DNA of 64,000 bases, taken from NCBI GenBank assembly GCA_028023455.1, contig JAQFVV010006199.1, positions 4,414,972 to 4,478,971 of the forward strand. The letters are read 5' to 3'. The notes below the pieces were generated by a model. That model saw only the letters and a program-made list of their open reading frames with translations. It made no database searches and was not told the origin of the DNA. Below, one piece after another: positions 1-11,138 of this stretch (positions within the stretch are counted from its first letter, which is position 1; each line of letters starts with the position of its first letter). The stretch is from Epiperipatus broadwayi. Taxonomy: Eukaryota > Onychophora > Udeonychophora > Euonychophora > Peripatidae. The translations under genes were made by a program, and so were the position numbers.

Positions 1-3000
1 GTAAATTTTAATCCTTTTGTTATAAATTTTGAGGAAGTAATGTTATAAAAGCCTTTGACTCTGTGGACTCAAATATGGAGTATTTGAAATTTTGTATTTG
101 TTTGTTTGTTGTTTTTTGCAGAATAAATATTTGTTTTTCTTATTTAAAAAATTTCTCATAGTTATTTGTTTACATCATTCCACTTATCAACCAGAAATCA
201 TTCTGCTTATGAATAAAATAAATATTTATAAAATATTATAAATTATTTTAAGTGTATTTATTAAAAGAGTACATGAACAATGAAACTAAAGCAAAACTCT
301 CCATACAATTATGTGCTAGTATAGAGATGGTGATCATGTGATGTTTAGTGGTTTAACAATGAAACTAATGAGTTACTTTATTGAATTATTTAAGCATTAA
401 AATTACATCACAGAAAGATATCTTTTGTTTCATAAAGAATTATAATTTGATTTATCACTTTGGACCAATTTAACTAATTTGATTTTCTTATTTCAAATCA
501 CTGTACATGTTTATTTCAAATCATTTTCATATTTGAAGATTATATTTATTATTCTATGATAAAATTTAATTTACAAGAACTTAGTTTATATTTTGGAGAT
601 GTTTAAGTAGATTTATTCTAGGGTATTTAGAATGACTATTAAATCCCTTATCCATTCTTTATATCTGAGTGTAATACTAGATTATTCATTATCATATTTT
701 AAAATTAGAGAGATCATATGCTTATTTATTTAAGTTAGAAACAGTATGGTTTTATTATAATTGTGATAAGACATTAGCTTAGAAAAAGTGTATGTCTTAT
801 TCATTTTATTTTCTATGATTTTATTCAACATTGAATAGATCTAAAGATTCAGAGAATTTATTTTATAATTTAAATGAAATCATATTATCCTGAGATACCC
901 TAATTTGTCTCATGAACCATATTATTTGAATTTATTTGATAATAAAGAACTCACATTCAAAAGATGGATTTTAAATCTCATAGATTTTTAAAGAACATAT
1001 TAAATTTTATAATAATTAAATAGTTTTTTAAAAAATCTGATAAGAGCAATGAGATGCTTAGATGATATTTAGAAAATGGATATAAAATTGGTAGTCATAG
1101 TAGATGTTTATAAAAAAAAGAAATTAAATGCATCCTCAATGACATACATTCACAATATTAAAGTCTTTTTTATGCTAGAGTGAGTTGAGATTCCTCCTTC
1201 TCTTGAGTTATTCATAATGTTGCTTCATATTTTCGTAATAGTTTATTATAATGCTTGCCCCTATGTATCTTTTTATTGTGGCATATGACATTTACTGTAA
1301 AAGCCTACTGATCTTAGCTATTACCTAACATTTTAGCTTATACTTTGTGTGGCATTGTTGCTACTCCTGAGTGTTGTTCATTTTGTTAGCTGATCATCAT
1401 CTTTCATAGATTACAATACATATATATATTTGATTTATTAGAGATAGGTTCAATCGTGTAAAATTTGATTAGTAAATTTTTATTGTTAAATGATTAACAT
1501 ATTGTGATATCTAAGTGAGATTTATATATATATATGTTGTCAGCAACATGCTGTGTGATTTAAACCAAATAGCATTTATAATTGTCAATGGCAAAAATTT
1601 CTCATGCAATTTAATACTATGATAGAATGATGGACTCAAGAACTTTCTGGATTAAAGATAACATGAAACTTCTATTACTCAAACTTACACAGCCTTCAAA
1701 ATGATTAACTATTCAATTATTTTATATTTATTTTTAATAATTGAGTAATTACACTAGAAAAATAAATTCTCTTTGTTAGTTTACTTAAAAAGTAAAATAT
1801 TTTCTTTTCTAAAATACTGATTCTTAAAATATATTAAATCTGCAGAAATAAAATTATCAGCATTTATTTTAAGTTGTAGATAATTAAGAGAGAGATATAG
1901 ATTAGAAAAAATCTATTATCTAATAAGTTTTTTGTTTAAAAAAAATCAAATAAGGCGATATTTTTTGTTTTTTAAAAAAGAAAAAACTTAATGAGAATTG
2001 TTTGAATTTTGAAAATATAGTTTTTATTTGATTTTAATTTACTTTATTTAAAATCAAAATCAATGAAAGATTTTTAAATACTGTGAAATGTTTGAAATAT
2101 TTTTGTGAGTTAATATAAACATATATTCTAAATTCAAAAAGACACGAGGTAATTATGTTTCTTTGTCTTACTAAAGTGTTAAAACATGTGTGGGCTGCAT
2201 AAAAATGATTTCTTTTTGTTACAATTTTAGCATACATATAATTTTTAAAAAATATAAGTTCAAATAAATATTATCACCATGGTGAGTCTGCTTCAGATTA
2301 GATTATTTATATATTTAAAAAAACTATTACTTTAAAATCAGCTTAGTAAAAAAAAAGATTGTATGGCTAGTTACTAAAAAGGTCATATGCCATCTAGACA
2401 AATAATAAATTTGCCATGACATTTCTATTTAATGACCATAATTGATTTTTATGTTTTTCTACTGAGAATTGATCAAAAATCTTTTCTTTTGAGTCTAAAT
2501 TGCACAAGACAATATAAAGTCAAATCTGTCTTAAATATGAATAAGTATATTTGACTTATTATGGAATATTTTTAATTTGATAGCTGTTTTTTTTTTGTTT
2601 GGGAAAGTAAATCAGCTGATGTTTTAATAACAATGTTTTGTAGATGCATTGAATTAAATCTACGGGTGCAAAATAATTTAAACATCTGCCGTATATCTTA
2701 TTGCAAATAAATGAAAATACAAACATTTATATAATTTTTTTTATTTCATAGATATATCTAAAAAGTGACAAGAAGAATTTTAAATTTATGTCTGTTTTAT
2801 AAAGCTGTGGAAAAAAAAATCTTATGATTTTTTTAAAATATATCAAATTGTCTGTAACGTATTAACCGAAAAATTAATAACTAAAATATCTGAAGTGTTT
2901 AATATTTTTAGATTGATAATCTGAAGGATAATTATTGATTTACAAAAGAGGGAAGACTAAAATTGAAAATGACTGTTTAAAAATTAGTGATTACAATAAA

Positions 3001-4327
3001 ATATGATGTACATTTCAAAGAATTGTACCAAAAACACTGAATTATAGATGAATTCTTTATTTTTAATGATCAACTTATATTACCATAATAATCTACTTGA
3101 GATTTACAATCAAATATTTATGGCTGATTGTAAAATAAATGCTTTCTGATGTATATGTTATAAATAATAAGCAGAAGTATCATAAATTGGCTAGAAAATA
3201 TCTGAAAGCATATGTAAGATCAGAAAAATCTTAACATTTTTTAAAAAATTACAAATCAATCAGATAAATTACTACTAACTAAGAATATGGTAACATAACT
3301 ATTGTGGTATAGGTAGCCATATAACAATATTTTCTTGATTATGTCATCATTCTACATAGTCTTATCTCTGCTGAAAATTATTTGAGCATATCTAGAAATG
3401 AGGTTTATCTCACCTATAGTAGTCATTTTTTTTCAAGGAAAAGACAATATTGTATTGTGCAGTCCTTAAGTGAAACATTTCCAATTAGCTGATTAAAATG
3501 TAATCTATAATTTTTATCCAATGTAAAATATAGATAACTTTTGATGTAAAGGGTGGTGCTATATCATATCAGTATAGATATTATTGATGTTTGCATGATT
3601 TTATTCAACCTTGTATATAAATATGTACTTTTTTAAAATTATAACTCTAATTTAATCTCTCACTAATGTGATATTGATATGTAGAATTATAACTTTATCT
3701 GTAATATCTTTTGATTGAATATAATTATTATTGTGTGAATTTCTGTACATGAAAAAATCAATTTGTTGTGAAATTGCTACTAAATATATATATGCTGTCA
3801 TACTTCGACTTTTATTGTTACTTGGAATAATGAATGATTCCAATGAAAAGTTTTTGAATTGTATAAATATTTTATAATTGGCATAACTAATCTTTATTTA
3901 TGCACATAATCTTAAAAAATAAAATCCAAACATTTGCTTTTATTCTGAAGTCTTTTTATATTCTATTTTAAATATTATTGCCCCTTAAAATGTTAGAAAA
4001 TATTTGGCTAATATTAGATAATAAAATATTTTTTACTTCATTAACAGTTAATTAAAAATTAGAATAATGTTTTATGTATTCAAGAATTTTTTTTGCAATT
4101 TAATGCATGATAGTGAGAATAAAATAGTAGTAGATAAGAGACTGGAAAGTTAAACGTGAAGTTAGTTAGAGTATATATTTTTGATATAATATCATGTTTT
4201 GTGAATAAATAGCAGAGATAGAGTATAATCACAGCAAAGTAAAAGTTATAATTCTCAATTAAAATGCACAACTTTTGTGGTATTGATTTTAATCAATATA
4301 TCAAAAAATGTAAAATAGAGTAATATG
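1..4327. other. AT-rich non-coding stretch
   Basis: No recognisable gene was seen. The short open frames here (for example on the minus strand at 2034-2237, 3652-3843 and 4080-4271) have random composition and no domain. The only repeat fragment noted is near 285-345, listed separately. The rest is A/T runs and simple sequence. Confidence 0.6.
285..345 (+). repeat. Fragment of dispersed repeat with CAAAACTCTCCATA
   Basis: The segment holds CAAAACTCTCCATACA and then TATAGAGATGGTGATCATGT. The same two blocks, in the same order, occur on the minus strand at about 16393-16462. They also occur around the palindromic element at 45886-46045. It is a truncated copy of a repeat family local to this genome, with no coding potential. 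Confidence 0.5.
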
Positions 4328-4421
4328 GTTAATAATTAATATATAAGGTAATAGTATGAATACTGAACCCTACCATCTGATGGCGCTCTTTTTTGCCCAA
4401 TTCACATCAATATACCAATTC
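4328..4421 (+). repeat. Left terminal inverted repeat of Merlin-like element
   Basis: It matches the reverse complement of 6249-6338 with scattered mismatches and small indels. The best block is ACTGAACCCTACCATCTGAT (about 4362-4381). The outer 30 bp are more diverged, so the exact end is uncertain by a few bases. Confidence 0.75.
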
Positions 4422-4639
4422 AAGCGCTGTCTATTTGTTTACATAATATTATGGTAATTTTTTTTTTTTCAATCAGTTTTTATTATTTTTTTGTTGGTGA
4501 TGGTAAACCATCAAAGTTTTTTTTTTATTACATAATATTACGGTAAAAGTTTTTTTTTTTTTCAACTGGTTTTTAATTTTTTTTCTTCGGCAATGGTAAA
4601 TCACCAAAGTTTTTTTTTATTCCACTTGGGGTTTTTTTT

Positions 4640-5290
4640 TTTTGCTTTTAATAAACAAATAGTTTGTTTTTAGATGGTCCAGGGGTGTTAGTTTGTTTGT
4701 AAATTAATGACTAACTGTCCGTAGGTTTCTTTACATAATATTATTTATGGTAAACCCAATTTTTTTTTCACATTTTTTTTTTTTGGTTCATTTTTTAAGA
4801 AACAAACACTTTATTTTTAGATGGTGTAGGGGTGTTGGTTTGCTTTTAAACGATCAATTAATGCTCCATAAGTTTGTTTACACAAAAATATGGTAACAAA
4901 CACTTTGTTGTTTTTAGATGGTGGAGGGGGGTTGGTTGTTTGCTTTTAACTTATCTTCTTTTTTTTTTTTTTGGTTAATGTTTTGATTTGCTGAAAGACT
5001 TCAACAATTCAGTACTTTTGAATAAACCAACACTTGGTTTTTTAGAGGGTGGAGGGGTAGTTTTGATTTTGAATTGTCATCTTTTTTTTGTTAATTTATT
5101 ACGAAGCTTTTTTTTGTTGTTGTTTCAAATCTTTATGCTACAGAAAGCTTTATATGATAGCGAAAAGTTCTTCCTTAATTTTTTGGGGCTTTTAATTTTA
5201 AAAAAAGACATAAACAGTTTATTTTTAAAGAACACAATTTTTTTAAGCCAGGGAGGTGGGGTAGTGGGAAAGGTTTGTTTTGATTTTTAA
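4640..5290 (+). repeat. Degenerate tandem repeats inside Merlin-like element
   Basis: A motif of the form TTTTTAGATGGTGNAGGGG followed by TTGGTTTG recurs near 4670, 4818, 4913 and 5043, with a weaker trace near 5250. The spacing is irregular (about 95-150 bp). TTTACATAATATTATGG blocks recur between the copies. An open frame at 4988-5290 runs across these repeats and is not a credible protein. Confidence 0.5.
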
Positions 5291-5478
5291 TTATTGACTT
5301 CTTTTTGGATTTTCTTTTTGAACATTTTATTATGTTATCGCACAGTTCTTTATTATTATTTTATTTTATTTTTTTAGTGGGGCCTTTTGAACAAACTCTT
5401 AAACACTTCTTTTTTTTTTTGGTATAATAAAATATTACCTACTTTAACTGTTAATGAAACTTATCAAATATTACCTAC

Positions 5479-5980
5479 CTACTTTATAATCATGTGAACA
5501 ACAAAAACAACAAGTTTTCCCATAAAATAATTTATTGAATCAAAAAGAAATGAAACTGTGGACAAGTTGTAAAGCAGAACAAGTAAAAAAAACACCATTT
5601 TCAGAGGCATAAAAAACAGCAGCCAAAAGTAACATGCAAATAAAATAACAGGGAAGCCTAAAAGCTGTAACAGGATTTTGGAGCCTTCAAACCAACAACT
5701 TCCCTTATGCAGACCTACATAGGTATGCTTGCAGGAGTTTCTCTTTCTGGGAAAACACAATATTGTGCATCCATTTGTGTGGCCAACTGGCAATTCACTC
5801 AGCTTCAACCAATTTGGACAACTTGCAGATGACATTTGATAGTTCTAGCATGGATTCGCATGTAAATGGGCATTTGTGCACAAAATCAGAAAAAAAAACT
5901 CTGCTGAAAAAATGAACCTTTTCAATTTGTGTGCCGTTCAAAAGCATGTGGAAGCATGTGTGATGACATTGTGATGACAT
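5479..5980 (-). pseudogene. Merlin/ISXO2-like transposase fragment
   Basis: Two overlapping minus-strand frames (about 5980-5795 and 5835-5479) read into one another. They include a cysteine-containing stretch resembling the family's zinc ribbon (SCPNWLKLSEL), then a KGSCWFEGSKI motif and a hydrophobic segment ending in YFW. In ISXO2-like/Merlin transposases a (R/K)xGSWFEgSK motif directly precedes the DDE domain. Here the protein degenerates straight after it: no DDE catalytic residues are visible and the frame changes. Only about 100 codons of an expected ~300 are present. It lies inside the inverted repeats at 4328 and 6338. The host protein, if ever made, would be inactive. An unrelated zinc-ribbon protein is possible but less likely given the inverted ends. 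Confidence 0.5.
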
Positions 5981-6248
5981 GACAATTCTTAATATGGAAT
6001 AGTAATTCCACTACGCTTTCTAAATATTTCAGACAATGAATTTTTGCAGAGTTTCATCTCTTCCAAATATGGCCACTATCAAATCAGACCATAGCGAGAG
6101 TTCAAGAGTGCTCACTTGATGAATACTCTCACAATGCAATGGATGTAGTATTTTGTTACATAATTGTAGAATACATCACCCTCAGGCAGCCTGTTATGGC
6201 TCAAAAAAACACCTCTTGTACTGTCAGCCGTAAGTTAAGATCACTAAA

Positions 6249-6338
6249 ATGATATATTGATGTGCATTTTATGAAAAAGAGCACCATCAGATGGTAGGGT
6301 TCAGTTTTCATGCTATTATCATATATAATTATCAATAA
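6249..6338 (-). repeat. Right terminal inverted repeat of Merlin-like element
   Basis: Partner of 4328-4421. It contains ATCAGATGGTAGGGTTCAGT, the reverse complement of the left-end block, plus the inner TATTGATGTG block. Confidence 0.75.
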
Positions 6339-6897
6339 AGTTATAAAGAGATCAATTACTTCATATATTCTAAACTTTACAGAATTAAGGTTGTACAACT
6401 AAAAATTAATTTCATTTTTTACAGTTTTGATGCATTAAAAAGTATGAAGCCAATTGACCCTAAAATAATTTAAAACATGTTATAACTTTTTATTTTTAAT
6501 ATTTTATATACTTTTTTCTCACTGTAAATGCAGAACATGCAAAATATGTGGGTTTAAAATAATAGTGCAACTTCCTATACAGTTGAAGAAACAATGGCTA
6601 TTTTAAGACAGCCTTTTATTAACTAGAAGCACAAAATCTCTCAACACATTTGTTTTTTTATGAGTCCTTTAGGAAAAAATTTTAAATGCAAAATTAAAAT
6701 TTTATTCACAGACTTTTTTTCTATTAAGTATTGAAATTGTTTTTTAAATTATTATTTTCTTTTTAACAGCTCTTTTAAATATGTCAAGGATCTCTCTGCC
6801 TCTTTGGTATTCTTTTTAATGTTTGTACATTGATATAATTTCTTATAAATTATTATTAATAATTATATTTATAAAGAACATATTCCTTATTTAAAGT
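6339..6897. other. AT-rich stretch, nothing recognised
   Basis: Between the Merlin-like element and the 6.9-kb hairpin no frame, repeat or motif stands out. Confidence 0.5.
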
Positions 6898-7080
6898 AAT
6901 ATTTATTAATGCTACAATCTTAAGACTATGTACCTAAACAAATGACAGTAAGAACTTCTGCAAATCTTTAACACAAGATTTATTTGTCTTATAAATAAAT
7001 CTTGTGTTAAAGATTTGCAGAGGTCCTTACTGTCGTTTTTTCAAGTGCATAGTCTTAAGATTATGGCCTTAATAAATATT
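6898..7080. mobile_element. Palindromic foldback/MITE-like hairpin
   Basis: The left arm 6898-6985 and right arm 6993-7080 are near-perfect reverse complements over about 88 bp, with a 7-bp loop. Shared blocks include ATCTTAAGACTATG and CTGCAAATCTTTAACACAAG. There is no coding capacity. The right arm abuts the (ATT)n tract directly. This is the size and form of a palindromic MITE; the family is not identified. Confidence 0.75.
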
Positions 7081-7276
<196 letters not shown>

Positions 7277-10200
7277 TCATTGCATTTACTTTAATAAATT
7301 AGCATTCAAGGACTTAATTCTGAAGTGCAAAAAAAAGTTCAAATGTTATATTGTTGTTGTTGTTTTATTAATCGGTAAAAAAAAATTAAATGATTTTACA
7401 AATATTACAACCAGCAATTTTTTTTACTTTATAGCTTTCTTTGCAACTTAGATATAAAGGGTTAATAATAGTTACTTCATTCCCTTATCTAAATATGGTT
7501 AATAAAGAAAATCACTTGTATACTTATCATATTCAATCTGATTATTGGTACACTTACTTAATGTTTTGGAACTAATAACCAATATGCATTATTTTATATG
7601 AAAGTATAAAGTCATATTTTCTTGGTCTCACCTGGAACAGAATGAATTCTGATGCTGTAATTTTTGATGACAGTTGCAGACAAATATTTTCTTTTCTTTG
7701 ATTAATATTTCATAAGTATTTATAAAATGAATGTAATGAGAATATGTTTTATATCTATCTTGTTTCCAAATGAATCTTAAAAAATTATTATTTATGAAAG
7801 CTTTTTTTTTCATGTTTTAGCATACTCCTTATCTAGTGGATAAATTCACTTGTTTGTTTTTATAACAGCAATATTGCTATAATCATTAAATATTTTATTT
7901 TACTTTTTGTTGGTAACTTATAACCATTAAATATCTTAATCCTGTTCTTAGAGTCACTTTGTTTTGTCTTTTATTTTCAATTTAAATTATATTTATTTGT
8001 TTCTATAATATTTTGAAATAATTTTAATTAATCTGTACTATAACCTTTTTAATAAATTATACTTCTATTTTAAATAGGCATTTTGCTAATAATGTTATTA
8101 ATAACAAGTTACATCATTGTCAGATATTAATTCCCAAAGAAACTAAAAAGGAATATGAGTTCATGTAAAAAAGCACTTTAATCAGTGAGCTGGACTATTT
8201 AAACATATATATGTTTGTTAGTCCCCTGATAATCATAACTTTTAAACAGAAATGCATTAATTTTAATTTGATGACTATCATAAACCGAAAATCTGTTTCA
8301 GTAATTGAATGCAGTTCAATTTTTTTTTTTTACAAAATATTTATTTAGAATGCAAATATTGATAATAATAATAAAAAAGGTAAGACATTTAGAAACCCTA
8401 ATAAATTTAATAATTTTAAAATATAATTACATTTTTAACTAGTTATTTTTTAATATGATAAAATATTGCTTTTTTATTATGATATGGTATTATTTTTTTC
8501 TTTATACTTTTTTAATACACATTTATAAATAATTACTGCTGTGCTTTGAAAATGTTGTTTGTGCTAAGCTTAATTTCTGAAAGATATTTGCCAAATTCAG
8601 TTTACCTTTTACTGTCTTGATAAGAACAAGTAGTTATTACTTTGAGGTTTACAGTTTCATTAAAACTCAGAGAGAGTAGTTTTTAGTTGATGGAAATACT
8701 TTGTTACAAGGTTCACATATGATAGTTTAGCACAATAAATCTATTAAATGGTTCTCAAAGGCTTTATCTCAATCTTGAAATGTCTAGGGTAACTCATTAG
8801 AACTGGTCTTGTAAATCTGTAAAAACAGTTCTGCCAGTTAGGCTATTAATTCTCAAAATGGAAGGTGATTTGAAGTCACTTTAGTTACAAGTGACAGGCT
8901 ATTAATTTTATTCTTTATAATCTAGTTTAATATCTATTTTCTTAATCTTTTTTTAGTGGTAAAATTTAACTTACAGGGTTTTTGTTAAACTTTTTCTTTA
9001 TTTTAAAAAATTAAAAATTAAATCAATAACATTCATTTCATATTGTTAGATGGCATGTATGAATAATTAATACATTTTGTCAATATATATGAATAACTAT
9101 TGAAATTTTTACTTTTTTAAATTGAGAAATTGATTTTTTATATGTAAAAAAATAAAATTGATTTTATCTTCTTTTTTTTTAATTTAAAAAAGGAAAATAA
9201 AAGTTTGTACTTATTATAATTTAATGTATTTACAAGTAGTTCTTGATTTATGCAAATAATCTGTTTTCAAATTGTTTGGCAACTGGGATTAAATATAAAT
9301 TAACAAAAAATTATAAAATGTTAATATTATAATTTATTAAAATGCTTCTGATTCCATCCTTTGTCTTTGTTTTTAATTTTTTATTCTTCATTTTTTCTCT
9401 TTTTATTTATTTACCTATAATTACAATAACATAGAGAGATATTTTTACAATGAAAACCTCTGCTGCAAACAAATTATACAACAAATTTTTTTCCCCACTA
9501 AATTAAGATTTGAGTGATGAAGACAATTGTTATGATTTAAAACTTCTTTGTCATGTTTTGTAAGGCTCAAGTTATCAATTTGTATCTTTAATAGTGACAA
9601 TATACTATTGTTTTTAATTATTTTTGTTCATATCTATAATAACTTTAGCCATAAACCTGAAAATCTGAGTTACAAAACTGATTAAAGTTGTCTTGAAAAA
9701 AAAATTCAAAAAGATAAGAATGTAAATGAATGTTATTTAGCACTGGGGAAGAAAAAACTTTTGAAACGATTTTTTTACAATTTGGTAATAAAAATGGGAT
9801 TGATATAAGATATCTTACACTTCATTATTACAAAAGCCTTGGTTCAAATCTTTCATGGATTTGTGTTTTTTTTAAAAAAAAATGAATAAAGCCACTTAAA
9901 TATATAGCTATAATTATAATAGCAAAAGTTTAAAAATATTTAAAAATCAAACATACTACATTATGGCAATTCAAATGTAAATTATTTGTGAATATTCTCT
10001 TAAAAAATAATTTAATAAAAAATAAATTTAAATTCATTACTTCATTTTGAAGTAGAAAAAATTTGTTATGGTAAGAAAAATGAAACCACATAAAAGTGGT
10101 TAGTAAAAATACTTAAAGAAATATTCTTATGTATTTATCACAGTAATGATTATTATTTACTAAGGCAGTAAACCTAAGGCATGTGCAGTTGAAAATGTGA

Positions 10201-10303
10201 AGATAGAGACCTCTACAAGTCTTAACTACAAGCTTACATGTTGCTTTTTAAAATTTAATTTAATGGGAAAAAATTAATTTATCAATACTTACATTTACTT
10301 CTT
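7277..10303. other. AT-rich stretch, nothing recognised
   Basis: Homopolymer runs and short simple repeats only. The one open frame above 60 codons (minus, 7628-7813) shows no domain. Confidence 0.55.
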
Positions 10304-10331
10304 TATATATAGATATATATATATATATATA

Positions 10332-10364
<33 letters not shown>
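10304..10364 (+). repeat. (AT)n microsatellite
   Basis: About 60 bp of alternating AT, interrupted by AGAT and GC. Confidence 0.95.
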
Positions 10365-10367
<3 letters not shown>

Positions 10368-10609
10368 CAAATCTATGTGAAAGAAATTTGATACATCAGT
10401 AATGATAGTGTCTTGAAAAAATTAACCAATGCAAATGTTTAAAAAGTAGTTGCAAAACTTAATATAGAAAAAAAAAAGTTTTCATATGAGATATAAGATT
10501 CATTTTAAAATAAATATGTCATTATACTTGCATTTTTTTCTGTTGCCATTTTGAGAATAAATGTTTAATGTAGAATCACAATTTTTTTATTACCAAGTAC
10601 TATAGACAA

Positions 10610-10682
10610 TTATGCTCCACATGGTTTAGTGCAGTGGTAGAGTGCCTGATTCTGGAGCATAAAGTTCTCAAATTGAAATTCA
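10610..10682 (+). mobile_element. Possible tRNA-derived SINE remnant
   Basis: A box-A-like TGGTTTAGTGCAGTGGTAGA is followed about 30 bp later by a degenerate box-B-like GTTCTCAAATTGAAATTC. This is the layout of a tRNA-derived SINE head. No target duplication or tail was found. Similar remnants may lie at 34600-34660 and, on the minus strand, at 29630-29690. Confidence 0.35.
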
Positions 10683-10833
10683 AAAATTTTTTTGAAAATT
10701 TTTTTTGAATTTAATGGCAGTTGAGGCAGGTTTAAGAAATTGACCGAAAGTACTTCTGTGGATTTAAGGATTGTGTATAATAGTTTGTAAACTGTTAAAT
10801 TTATTATTTCAATTATATATATATATATATATG

Positions 10834-11138
10834 TCCACAGATGGCGTTCTACCAAAAACGCCCATCAAGCGTATGTTTTGTTTACATAAACGTCAGAGTA
10901 GTTAGTATTCACTATCTCTAACTATAATTCCACTTTCAGATCATGATTTCAAGCTATTTGCTATCGTCAGTGAAAGACAGTTTCTTTATTCCTGTCTTTC
11001 ACTGACGATAGCAAATAGCTTGAAATCATGATCTGAAAGTGGAATTATAGTTAGAGATAGTGAATACTAACTACTCTGACGTTTATGTAAACAAAACATA
11101 CGCTTGATGGGCGTTTTTGGTAGAACGCCATCTGTGGA
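10834..11138. mobile_element. Perfect 147-bp-arm palindrome (foldback MITE)
   Basis: The left arm 10834-10980 and right arm 10992-11138 are exact reverse complements over 147 bp, separated by an 11-bp spacer. The ends read TCCACAGATGGCG...CGCCATCTGTGGA, and the flanks are TA-rich. There is no open frame. The outer 60 bp resemble the end of the Merlin-like element at 4328 (GATGGCG, GCCC, CAAGCG and TTTGTTTACATAA in the same order), suggesting a non-autonomous relative. The exact arm identity implies very recent insertion or ongoing arm correction. Confidence 0.9.

Larger units (their letters stand above)
4328..6338. mobile_element. Merlin-like (IS1016-type) DNA transposon relic
   Basis: The two ends are long imperfect inverted repeats of about 90 bp, sharing ACTGAACCCTACCATCTGAT and, further in, CACATCAATATA. 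The minus strand inside (about 5980-5480) encodes a broken ISXO2/Merlin-type transposase N-terminus with a WFEGSKI signature. Between the left end and that remnant lies T-rich DNA with degenerate direct repeats. The catalytic core was not found, so this copy cannot move itself. An 8-9 bp target duplication, expected for Merlin, could not be fixed because the flanks resemble the ends. The family assignment rests on the short transposase segment and is an inference. Confidence 0.55.
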
